64,000 nucleotides of DNA, taken from the NCBI GenBank assembly GCA_949751835.1, contig CATKHK010000041.1, positions 310,001 to 374,000 on the forward strand, written 5' to 3'. The notes beneath the pieces are model-generated. The model made no database searches and was not told the DNA's origin. It saw only the letters and a list, made by a program, of their open reading frames with translations. Positions 37,546-50,600 of this stretch are shown here, piece by piece. A program made the translations under genes and the position numbers. Numbering within the stretch: the first letter of the stretch is position 1; every line of letters starts with the position of its first letter. The stretch is from Blepharisma japonicum. Its lineage: Eukaryota > Ciliophora > Heterotrichea > Heterotrichida > Blepharismidae.

Positions 37546-37674
37546 ATGAATAACACTAGAAAAGTTGCAAATATCGATAGCAGTTCAGCCATTCTAGGTT
37601 AGATAAATCATATTATGGAGAATAATGAGCTCACTGATATTAGCATATTAACAACGATTAATATTAAGCTATAG
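37546..37674 (+). pseudogene. relic of a giant-surface-protein cytosolic tail
   Basis: Reads MNNTRKVANIDSSSAILG, then TAG, then INHIMENNELTDIS. This matches the duplicated tail motif of giant gene 1 (SRKVAHLDVSPANSAEMNNITENN and SRKVANLDEIPTSPTEMNRIIE). The in-frame TAG and the lack of any membrane-domain sequence upstream show that it is not a working gene. It may be a third tail copy beyond the present stop or the end of a lost third paralog. Confidence 0.5.
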
Positions 37675-37715
37675 TTCTTTTTAAAAATATATTTAATATA
37701 ACTTTTTTCAGATTT

Positions 37716-37905
37716 TTATCGCTTTACCTTATTCTTCGCAACTTTCTTTTTATCATAGAACCCTTCAATATTTAATCTATGATATTGAAACTTATATATC
37801 TCTTCGTCCTCTCATTCACCAAACTATTTTGGCAGTTTCCAATCTCCTGTGCTGCTCCAAGGAAAACTCAAATATGACAACTTTGAGTCATTCAGCAAGA
37901 GAAGC
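37716..37905 (-). pseudogene. degraded coding relic, unknown family
   Basis: On the minus strand about 60 codons read like protein: LLNDSKLSYLSFPWSSTGDW, then KLPK, an in-frame TAG, FGEWEDEEIYKFQYHRLNIE and GFYDKKK, ending at TAA 37718-37716. Trp-rich, non-repetitive composition is unlike random AT-rich DNA. No start codon or intron explains the internal TAG. Family not recognised. Confidence 0.32.
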
Positions 37906-38633
37906 ATGCAGCTTAGCATTATTAGATTCTATAATTTATAAATCATGGCTTAGCCAATGCTAAAAAATATGTTAACTCCTTTCTCCTTGATTAAGTAACA
38001 CATTATGCTTGGGGAAACTAGAATAACAGCAAATTAGCTAAGCTCTTAAATTAACTATTGCTATAAGTAGTTTTTAGAGTTTTCTTCAATTTAATTCTGG
38101 GTTTTTAAAGAACTTTCACTTGTTTAATTCAATTTAGCTTGAGCTCTTCAGTTCTATTGTGATTAATTTGACTAGGAGGAGAAAGATTGAATTTGGATAA
38201 ACAGTTTAGTAATCTTAATGAATCTAATTGATTTTATCCATCTTATTTTTATAATCCTGAAATTTGATCATACCTTAAAATTATCTATAATTTTTCCTTA
38301 ATTCCTCATGAGAAAATATTAACAAATCCCATTTTAAAGCTAAAATTTTATAAATATAATATGAATACTCTTGAAGCTGCCTCCCTCTAGTGCTAATAAT
38401 TTGATTTTGGGTTTTAAAACTTCTACTGCTCATCATTCTTTAATTAGAAAATCAATGACTGAACTCTTTAAAAGCATTGATTCTTAAATTCAAAAGAAGA
38501 ATTCGGAATGAAACATAAAATTTAATTAGGATTTTATTCACCAAAAATCAAGCGAAAAATTACTATAAAAATAATTATTTCAAATAGAGAAATTTGCCAA
38601 TATCTAGCATGCATTTCCTTTCATAATTAATAA

Positions 38634-41600
38634 ATGGGAGAAAATTTTTTCTTTTCAAGAAGCTTCATAAAGCTTATTGCTATATTCCTTTTGTATTTTT
38701 CTTCAGTAGAAAGTGCACCATGTGATAACGATCTTTGCTCAAACTGCGATCCAAGTAATATCGCTTTTATATGTACCACTTGCAAAACTACTCCAAGTAC
38801 AGCATTATTGCTCAATACTGTATGCATACCTAACTGTCCTTATGGGTTCGCTACAAGTCCTTCTTGCACAGCTAATACAAATGCAGTTGTAGATGTGACT
38901 TTTGATCAAAGCTTGTTTAGTGGATCATTCGGCCCTTTTATTACTGGAACAAGCTCATCTACTTATCAATTTTTTTGAAGCCCAGAAACTGTAGATCCAA
39001 TTCCAGCTTATAAACAAGGGTTATATTTCAGCGGTAGCGGTCAGTACTTATCAACTTCAAATGCATTTTATCCAAATTATAACGTTGCATTATGCTTATG
39101 AATAAAACCAATTAATCCTAGCCAAAGCAGCGATCTCTTATATATAAGTCCTGGGAGCGGAACTGAATTGCTTAGAATTGATACCTCTGGAGGTCTTAGA
39201 CTAATTCTAGAAAAGAAAACTGGAGGACAAATTACAACTGCTGTAAATTCAGGCAATAGTTTGTCATTAGCAAGCAATATATGGTATTTTATTTCTTATA
39301 CAGTCTCCTTTTCTACCTCAGCTGGATCTACAACAATGACTCAATATTTGAATACAGTCGTTGGCCAAACGGTCACAACCTCAAACCAGCTGCTTAGATA
39401 CTACCTAGCAGGAACACAAACGCTTATTATCGGAAAAGGGCCATATGGTAATTATAATGGGTGAATCTACAGCTTTAAGTTTTGAAATACAGGTTATTCA
39501 AGCTGGGCAACAGAATATAGCACTGTTTGTGGGTCTGGAACAAATTCGTGCTTTGTCAATTGTGCTTATGGGCAATATTGAAGTGGTTCAAGCTGTATAG
39601 CTTGTGCAAGCCAGTGCTCAAATGGATGTTATGCAGCTAATAAATGTAATTGCTATGATTCTCTTTGTGCTGTATGCACAGGATGGGGTTCAGGGTTATG
39701 CACTTCATGCACTACACATGCTTCAGGAGGAGGAGCTACAGCTTGTTCTTGCAATCAAGGGTATTACAATTCAGATGGATTTACATGCTCACCTTGCTAT
39801 ACAGGATGTTCTGGATGCACTGGAAGCAGTTATTACCAATGTACTTCTTGTTTTTCAAGCTATTATTTCTTGACTGCAATGTGTCTAAGTTCATGTCCTG
39901 CAGGTTACACTCAAGACTCAACTAATAATGTCTGTACTCTTTCTACAAACAATCCACTTTCAGTTGCTTTTCAAGATTTAATATACCTTGATAATGTTAG
40001 TGGAGTTACAGTAGGGTCATCCAATTCAAATAAATACCCGACTTGGGAATCAAGTGATCCAATTCCTTCCATTTATAGAGGTTATTACTTTACTAGCACT
40101 TACTATATGACACTATCTTCTTTGGTGATATCCCCATATTTCACAGTCACAATATGAATTAATGCTTCGGGAGCCGGAAATATTGTAACTAAATACAATT
40201 CTGGCAATTATTTTCTTCTTACTATAAATTCATCAGGATATCCTTCTCTTCAGCTTCAACTCAATGATGCTTCAACAGTTACAATTGCAGGATCAACAAG
40301 CGAATTTAACGCCTGGCATAATATAGCATTTACAGGAACAGTTAATTCAAGTGGAAAAACAGTGATAAGTCTCTATATTGATGGATTATCTATAAGTAGT
40401 GCCACTTCAAGTAATGCCTCACCATTTATAGATACAGGAACATTTTATATTGGACAGCAGTCAAGCTCGAATGGGTTTACAGGATTTTTGTGGTGTGTTA
40501 AGGTGTATAATGATAATACCCTTTATAATATTGAATGAAAAACTAACTGTCCTAGTGGATGCTCGGCTTGCCCTTCGGAATTGCTTTGCCCAGACTCTTG
40601 CTCTTTTGGATCATTTTTATCTTCTGGATCTTGCACAACATGCGCTTCATCATGCTCTCCATATGGATGTAGAAGTACTGATACTTGTAGACTTTGCAAA
40701 TATAAAGAATGCACGACATGCACTTTATTTGATGGACCTTGCACAGCTTGTATTACAAATGCTAGTTTATCAGGAGGAGTCTGCTCTTGTAATTCTAATG
40801 CTTTTTGGGTTGCTTCATCTGCAACATGCGAATTTTGTGATAATCTGTGCTCTACTTGTACTGGAACTTATTACTTCCTTTGCAGTGGATGCAGTGGCTC
40901 AGCAGTTCTTGTTGGAAATACTTGCTTGAATGCTTGTCCTTATGGATTTACTTCAAGTCCATCATGCATAAGTATTTCAACCACGGTTATAGACCAAACA
41001 TTTGATACCAGTTTTATGGGAACTTATGGTATTTTCCAAACTTCGACTTCGGCTTCTACTTATCAGTTTTGGATGAGTCCAGACTCATTGGATCCTATTC
41101 CTGCTTATAAAAGAGGTCTCTATTTTTCAAGTGGACAGTATTTAGTATCAAATACAAACATATATTTAAGCAGCAGCGTATCTATGGGGCTATGGATCTA
41201 TGTGCTAACAGATGGTGATATCCTTCAAAAACAAACCAGGCTATCGCTAAGCTCAGCAGGAGTCGTGACAGTAACTCTAGAAAATCCATCTCAATCTACT
41301 ACATCAGTGTCAACTACAGCTTTATCAGCATTTTCAGGGTGAACTTATCTCTCTTTTAGTATTACTTATACAAGTGGAGCAACTACTATTACAGCCTTTA
41401 AGAATGGAGTTTCTGGGACAACACTTTCTAATGCTGCATATCTTTACAGAGATGCAGCGTTGGATGTTTTATATCTCGGAAACAGCTCAACATCTTCTAG
41501 CTTTATCGGATTTATTTATTACTTTAGCTTATGAAATACTGCAATCACTGATTTTTCATCTAAGCTTTCTATTCCTTGCTCCACAAGCTTAGATACTTCT

Positions 41601-44600
41601 TGCATTTGGTCTTGCACAATAGGCCAATACTATTCTGCATCGTCTTGCACTTCATGCAATAGTTGTGGGAATTTAGGATGTAGAAGAGCAATTTCATGCA
41701 ACATTTGTGATGATGCCTTATGTTCTCAATGCTCAGGATTTGGAACAAATTTATGCACTTTGTGTGTTACTCACGCTTCAGGAGGATTATCAGTTCCTTG
41801 CACATGCAATACAAATTATATGGCTTCTACTGATGGGTTTTCTTGTATTTGGGCATGCTTTACTGGATGTGGTGGATGCTCTAGCACAGGTTATTATGAA
41901 TGTACTTCCTGCTTCACAGATTATTACTATTTAAATGGGCTTTGCCTTAGTTCATGTCCTACTGGATATACTCAGGATTCAACAAATAATTTATGCACTT
42001 TATCTTCGAATCCAGCTATATCCCTTGCTTTACAAGACTGGATTAAGCTGGATGCTGTTTCAGGCTTTACTGTTGGGTCTTCAAGCTCCAATATGTATCC
42101 ATCCTGAACAGACTCTGCAGATCCTGTACCCTCTATTTATAGAGGCTATTATTTTACAAGTGTATCTTTAATGTCTTTAAATTCAGTAACAATTTCTCCA
42201 TTTTATACAGTCACAATTTGGGTTAAAGCTACAGCTTCAGGAAATCTCTTTCTTAAGCTGAATGGATCTACTGAAATGTTCAAGATTATTTTTACATCTT
42301 CAGGGTGGCCAGCTATTACACTTACACTGCAAGATTCATCTAGTATTTCTTTATCAGGATCAACTAGTCTATTGAATTCTTGGCATAATATCGCATTTGC
42401 AGGAGATATTGTTAATGGCTATTCAAAGATTTATTTTTATACAGATGGAGTTCTAACAGGTAGCCAAACTTCATCAAATATTTCGCCATTTATTGACTTA
42501 GGATCTTTATATATAGGCTTATCAAATGGATCTAGTGGCTTTACAGGATTTTTATGAAGTTTGAAAATATATAATGGAAATAACCATTATTTAGATGAAT
42601 GAATAACATCTGGATGTGCTAGTGGATGCTCGACTTGTCCTTCGGAATTGCTTTGCCCAGACTCTTGTTCTTTTGGATCATTCTTATCTTCTGGATCCTG
42701 CACAGCATGCGCTTCATCATGCTCTCCATATGGATGTAGAAGCACTGATACTTGTAGACTTTGCAAATATAAAGAATGTACGACATGCACTTTATTTGAT
42801 GGAGCATGTACAGCTTGCATTACAAATGCTAGTTTATCAGGAGGAGTCTGCTCTTGTAATTCTAATGCTTTTTGGGTTGCTTCATCTGCAACATGCGAAT
42901 TCTGTGATAATTTGTGCTCTACTTGTGCTGGAACTTATTATTTCCTTTGCAATGGATGCAGTGGCTCAGCAGTTCTTGTTGGAAATACTTGTTTAAATTC
43001 TTGTCCTTATGGGTTTACTTCAAGTCCATCATGCATAAGTATTTCAACCACGATTATAGATCAACCATTTGATACCAGTTTTATGGGAACTTATGGTATT
43101 TTCCAAACTTCGACTTCGGCTTCTACTTATCAGTTTTGGATGAGTCCAGACTCATTGGATCCTATTCCTGCTTATAAAAGAGGTCTCTATTTTTCAAGTG
43201 GACAGTATTTGGTATCAAATACAAATATATATTTAAGCAGCAGCGTATCTATGGGGCTATGAATCCTTGTGCTAACAGATGGTGATATCCTTCAAAAACA
43301 AACCAGACTATCGCTAAGCTCAGCAGGAGTCGTGACAGCAACTCTAGAAAATCCATCTCAATCTACTACATCAGTGTCAACTACAGCTTTATCAGCATTT
43401 TCAGGGTGAACTTATCTCTCTTTTACTATTACTTATACAAGTGGAGCAACAACTATTACAGCCTTTAAGAATGGAGTTTCTGGGACAACACTTTCTAATG
43501 CTGCATATCTTTACAGAGATGCAACGTCTGATGCATTATACCTTGGAAAAAGCTCCACATCTTCTAGCTTTATCGGATTTATTTATTACTTTAGCTTATG
43601 AAATACTGCAATCACTGATTACTCATCTAAGCTCTCCATTCCTTGCTCCACAAGCTTAGATACTTCTTGCATTTGGTCTTGCACAATAGGCCAATACTAT
43701 TCTGCATCGTCTTGCACTTCATGCAATAGTTGTGGGAATTTAGGATGTAGAAGAGCAGTTTCATGTAACATTTGTGATGATGCCTTATGTTCTCAGTGCT
43801 CAGGATTTGGAATAAATTTATGCACTTTGTGTGTTGCTCACGCTTCAGGAGGATTATCAGTTCCTTGCACATGCAATACAAATTATATGGCTTCTACTGA
43901 TGGGTTTTCTTGTATTTGGGCATGCTTTACTGGATGTGGTGGATGCTCTAGCACAGGTTATTATCAATGTACTTCCTGCTTCACAAATTATTACTATTTA
44001 AATGGGCTTTGCTTGAGCTCATGTCCAACTGGATACACTCAGGACACAACAAATAATTTATGCACTTTATCTACGACTTCTGCTGTATCACTTGCCTTAC
44101 AAGACTTAATTCAGCTGGATACTGCTTCCGGCTTTACTGTTGGATCTTCAAGCTCCAATCTTTATCCATCGTGAACCGACTCTAATGATCCTGTACCTTC
44201 TATTTATAGAGGCTATTATTTTACAAGTGCATCTTTAATGTCTTTAAATTCATTGACAATCACTCCTTTCTATACCGTTACAATTTGGGTTAAAGCTACA
44301 GCTTCAGGAAATCTCTTTCTTAAGTTGAATGGATCTACTGAAATGTTCAAAATTGCTTTTACATCTTCAGGGTGGCCAGAAATTACACTTACACTGCAAG
44401 ATTCATCTAGTGTTTCTTTATCAGGATCAATTAGTCTATTGAATTCTTGGCATAATATTGCATTTACAGGAGATATTGCTAGCGGATATTCAAAGATTAA
44501 TTTTTATACAGATGGAGTTTTAACAGGTAGTCAAACTTCATCAAGTATTTCGCCATTTATTGACTTAGGATCTTTGTATATAGGTTATTCTAATGGATCT

Positions 44601-47600
44601 AGTAGCTTTACTGGATTTTTATGAAGTTTGAAAATTTATAATGGAAATACCCATTATTTAGATGAATGAATAACATCTGGATGTTCAAGCGAGTGCTCTA
44701 CTTGCCCTTCTGAATTACTTTGCCCAGACTCTTGCTCTTTTGGGTCATTTTTATCTTCTGGATCTTGCACAACATGTGATGGATCTTGCTCGCCATATGG
44801 ATGCAGAAGCACTGATACTTGTAGACTTTGTAAATATAAAGAATGTACGACATGCACTTTATTTGATGGACCTTGCACAGCTTGTATTACAAATGCTAGT
44901 TTATCAGTAGGGATCTGCTCTTGTAATTCTAACGCTTTTTGGGTTGCTTCATCTGAAACATGTGAATTATGCGATAATTTGTGCTCAAATTGTGTTGGAA
45001 CTTATTACTTCCTTTGCAGCAGCTGTAGTGGCTCAGCAGTTCTCGTAGGAAATGTTTGTTTAAATGCTTGTCCATATGACTTTTCAATAACTCCATCGTG
45101 TACAATTACCGTTACTTCTATTATAGATCAAGCATTTGATACTAGTTTTATGGGAACTTATGGTATTTTCCAAACTTCGACTTCTTCTGCTACTTATCAA
45201 TTTTGGAATAGTCCAGACTCATTGGACCCTATTCCTGCTTATAAAAGAGGTCTCTATTTTACAAGTGGACAGTATTTGGTATCAAATACAAACATTTATT
45301 TAAGTAACAGCGCATCTATGGGGCTATGGATCTATGTGCTAACAGATGGTGATATCCTTCAAAAGCAAACCAGGCTATCGCTAAGCTCAGCAGGAGTCGT
45401 GACAGTAACTCTAGAAAATCCATCTCAATCTACTACATCAGTGTCAACTACAGCTTTATCAGCATTTTCAGGATGAACTTATCTCTCTTTTACTATTACT
45501 TATACAAGTGGAGCAACTACTATTACGGCCTATAACAATGGAGTTTCTGGGACGACACTTTCAAATGCTGCTTATATTTACAGAGATGCAGCGTCTGATG
45601 TATTATACCTTGGAAAGAGCTCAACGTCTTCTAGTTTTGTCGGATTTATTTATTACTTTAGCTTATGAAATACTGCAATTACTGATTTTTCATCTAAGTT
45701 CTCTATTCCTTGCAGCACAAGTTTAGATACTTCTTGCATTTGGTCTTGCACAATAGGCCAATACTATTCTGCATCGTCTTGCACTTCATGCAATAACTGT
45801 GGGAATTTAGGATGCAGAAGAGGAATTTCATGTAGCATTTGTGACGATCCTTTATGTTCTCAGTGCTCAGGATTTGGAACAAACTTATGCACTTTGTGTG
45901 TTACTCACGCTTCTGGAGGATTAACAGTTCCTTGTGCATGCGATACAAATTATATAGCTTCTGCTGATGGATTTTCTTGCATTTGGGCATGCACCTCTGG
46001 ATGTGCAGGATGCTCTAGCACAGGCTATTATCAATGCACCTCCTGCTTCACAAATTATTACTATTTAAATGGAATGTGTCTTACTTCATGTCCTACTGGA
46101 TACACTCAGGATTCCACAAATAATTTATGCAATCTATCTTCGACTACTGCTATATCTCTTACTTTGCAAGATTTGATCCAGCTTGATACTGTTAGCGGCT
46201 TTACTGTTGGATCTTCAAACTCCAATATTTATCCATCGTGAACCGACTCTGATGATCCTGTACCTTCTATTTATAGAGGTTATTATTTTACAAGTGCATC
46301 TTTAATGTCTTTAAATTCACTGACAATCACTCCTTTCTATACTGTTACAATTTGGGTTAAAGCTACATCTTCAGGAAATCTCTTTCTTAAGTTGAATGGA
46401 TCTATTGAAATGTTCAAAATTGCTTTTACATCTTCAGGGTGGCCAGAAATTATACTTAGACTGCAAGATTCATCTCATGTTTCTTTATCAGGATCAATTA
46501 GTCTATTGAATTCTTGGCACAATATTGCATTTACAGGAGATATTGCTAGCGGATATTCAAAGATTAATTTTTATACAGATGGAGTTTTAACAGGTAGCCA
46601 AACTTCATCAAGTATTTCACCATTTATTGACTTAGGATTTTTATACATTGGCTATTCTAATGGATCTAGTAGCTTTACTGGATTTTTATGAAGTTTGAAA
46701 ATATATAATGGAAATACCCATTATTTAGATGAATGAATAACATCTGGATGTCCAAGCGGGTGCTCTACTTGCCCTTCTGAATTGCTTTGCCCAGACTCTT
46801 GCTCTTTTGGGTCATTTTTATCTTCTGGATCTTGCACAACATGTGATGGATCTTGCTCGCCATATGGATGTAGAAGCACTGATACTTGTAGACTTTGTAA
46901 ATATAAAGAATGTACGACATGCACTTTATTCGATGGACCTTGCACAGCTTGTATTACAAATGCTAGTTTATCAGTAGGGATCTGCTCTTGCAATATTAAT
47001 GCTTTTTGGGTAGGTTCATCTGCAACATGCGAATTATGTGATAATTTGTGCTCAAGTTGTGCTGGAACTTATTACTTCCTTTGCAGTGGGTGCAGTGGCT
47101 CAGCAATTCTTGTAGGTAATGTTTGTTTAAATGATTGCCCATATGGCTATTCAACAAGTCCATCGTGCATAAGTATTTCAACTACAGTTATAGATCAATC
47201 ATTTGATACCAATTTTATGGGCGCTTATGGTATTTTCCAAACTTCAACTTCGGCTTCTACTTATCAGTTTTGGAATAGTCCAGATACTACGGATCCTATT
47301 CCTGCTTATAAAAGAGGTCTATATTTTTCAAGTGGACAGTATTTGGTATCAAATACAAACATTTATTTAAGTAACAGTGTATCAATAGGGCTATGGATCT
47401 ATGTGATAACAGATGGTGATATATTTCAAAAACAAACAAGACTTTCATTGAGTTCAGGGGGAATTGTGGCAGCTACTCTAGAAAATCCATCTCAATCTGC
47501 TACATCAGTGTCAACTACAGCTTTATCAGCATTTTCAGGGTGAACTTATCTCTCTTTTACAATTACTTATACAGGTGGAGCAACAACAATTACGGCCTAT

Positions 47601-50600
47601 AATAATGGAATTTCAGGGACGACACTTTCAAATGCTGGCTATCTTTACAGAGATGCAGCGTCTGATGTATTATACCTCGGAAAGAGCTCAACATCTCCTA
47701 GCTTTATTGGATTTATTTATTACTTTAGTTTATGAAATACTGCAATTACTGATTTTTCATCTAAGTTTTCTGTACCTTGTGGTTCGAGCTTAGACACTAA
47801 TTGTCTTTGGTCTTGCCCAATTGCTCAATACTATGACACATCGTCTTGTGCATCTTGCAATAGTTGCGGGAGTTTTGGATGCAGAAGAGCAGTATCATGT
47901 AGCATATGTGATGATCCATTATGCTCTCAGTGCTCAGGCTTTGGAGTGAATTTATGTATTTTATGTGTAACTCACGCTTCTGGAGGATCGACAGTTCCTT
48001 GTACATGCGATACAAATTATATAGCTTCTGCTGATGGATTTTCTTGCATTTGAGCATGCACCTCTGGATGTGCAGGATGCTCTAGCACAGGCTATTATCA
48101 ATGTACCTCCTGCTTCACAAATTATTACTATTTAAATGGAATGTGTCTTACTTCATGTCCTACTGGATACACTCAGGATTCCACAAATAATGTATGCAAT
48201 TTATCATCAACTACTGTTATATCTCTCACTTTGCAAGATTTAATCCAGCTTGATACTGTTAGCGGCTTTACTGTTGGATCTTCAAACTCCAATATTTATC
48301 CATCGTGAACTGACTCTGCTGATCCTGTACCTTCTATTTATAGAGGTTATTATTTTACAAGTGCATCTTTAATGTATTTAAATTCATTGACAATCACTCC
48401 TTTCTATACTGTTACAATTTGGGTTAAAGCTACATCATCAGGAAATCTCTTTCTTAAGTTGAATGGATCTACTGAAATGTTCAAAATTGCTTTTACATCT
48501 TCAGGGTGGCCAGAAATTACACTTACACTGCAAGATTCATCTAATGTTTCTTTATCAGGATCAATTAGTCTATTGAATTCTTGGCACAATATTGCATTTA
48601 CAGGAGATATTGCTAGCGGATATTCAAAGATTAATTTTTATACAGATGGTTTATTAATTTCAAATCAAATCTCAACTAATATATCTCCTTTCATCGATAT
48701 AGGATTTTTATACATTGGCTATTCTAATGGATCTAGTAGCTTTACTGGATTTTTATGAAGTTTGAAAATATATAATGGAAATACCCATTATTTAGATGAA
48801 TGAATAACATCTGGATGTTCAAGCGAGTGCTCTACTTGCCCTTCTGAATTGCTTTGCCCGGACTCTTGCTCTTTTGGGTCATTTTTATCTTCTGGATCTT
48901 GCACAACATGTGATGGATCTTGCTCGCCATATGGATGTAGAAGCACTGATACTTGTAGACTTTGCAAATATAAAGAATGTACGACATGCACTTTATTTGA
49001 TGGACCTTGCACAGCTTGTATTACAAATGCTAGTTTATCAGTAGGAATCTGCTCTTGTAATATTAACGCTTTTTGGGTAGGTTCATCTGCAACATGCGAA
49101 TTATGTGATAATTTGTGCTCTACTTGTGCTGGAACTTATTACTTCCTTTGCAATGGGTGCAGTGGCTCAGCAGTTCTTGTAGGTAATGTTTGTTTAAATG
49201 ATTGCCCATATGGTTATTCAACAAGTCCATCGTGCATAAGTATTTCAACTACAGTTATAGATCAATCATTCGATACTGATTTTATGGGAACCTATGGAAT
49301 TTTTACAACTTCTACTTCAGGCTCTACTTATCAATTTTGGAATACCCCAGATTTATTGGACCCCATTCCAGCATTTAAAAGAGGGCTTTATTTCTCTAGT
49401 GGGAAGTATTTAATATCAGATACGAATATTTATTTGAGCAATAGTGTATCTATGGGATTATGGGTTTATGTTGTAACTTCAGGGGATATTCTGCAAAAGG
49501 AAACAAGACTTTCACTAAGCTCATATGGAGCTATAACAGTAATATTAGAAAGTCCTTCACAATCAACAACAACCATAACAACAGCCTCAGCAACACCATT
49601 TTTAGGTTGAACATATTTATCTCTATCAATTGAATATACAAGTGGATCAACAATAATTAAAACTTACACAAATAATTCCCCTCTAGACTCACAGTCAACT
49701 TCAGATTATATTTATAGAGATCTATCTGCAGATTATTTATATCTTGGAAAGAGTTCAACGTCATCTACATTTGAAGGTTTTATTTATTACTTTAGCTTAT
49801 GGAATGCAGCAATTACTGACTTTTCATCTAAGTTTTCAATTCCTTGCAGCTTAAGCTTAGATACTTCTTGCCTTTGATCTTGCCCAATGACTCAGTATTA
49901 TGATACGTCATCCTGCTTATCGTGTAATAGCTGCGGAGATTTAGGATGCAGAAGAGCAATTTCGTGCAGCATCTGTGAAGATCCTTTATGCTCTCAGTGT
50001 TCAGGTTTTGGAACGAATTTATGCACTTTGTGTGTTACTCACGCTTCTGGAGGTTTAACAGTTCCTTGCACTTGTAATACAAATTACATAGCTTCTACTG
50101 ATGGATTTTCTTGTATATGGGCATGCACCTCTGGATGTGCCGGATGCTCCAGCACTGGCTATTATCAATGTACTTCCTGCTTCACAAATTATTACTATTT
50201 AAATGGAATGTGTCTTACTTCATGTCCTACTGGATACACTCAGGATTCCACAAATAATTTATGCAATTTATCTTCGACTACTGCTATATCTCTTACTTTG
50301 CAAGATTTAATCCAGCTTGATACTGTTAGCGGCTTTACTGTTGGGTCTTCAAACTCCAATATTTATCCATCGTGAACCGACTCTGCTGATCCTGTACCTT
50401 CTATTTATAGAGGTTATTATTTTACAAGTTCATCTTTAATGTCTTTAAATTCACTGACAATCACTCCTTTCTATACTGTTACAATTTGGGTTAAAGCAAC
50501 ATCTTCAGGAAATCTCTTTCTTAAGTTGAACGGATCTACTGAAATGTTCAAAATTGATTTTGCAACTGCAGGATGGCCAAGAATTACTTTAAAACTACAA

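Larger units (their letters stand above)
37249..38633. other. intergenic region with coding relics, 1.4 kb
   Basis: Lies between the two giant genes. It contains a relic of the giant-protein cytosolic tail (37546-37674, plus strand) and a coding-like relic of unknown family (37716-37905, minus strand), listed separately. The rest is AT-rich with no frame I can interpret. Confidence 0.5.

Noticed and set aside
42587-49012. Repeated minus-strand frames opposite giant gene 2, with nearly identical translations at about 2.07-kb steps.
   Set aside because: They mirror the Cys-rich coding repeat on the other strand, have biased His/Val/Gln composition and no own starts or signals. They are shadows of the plus-strand gene.
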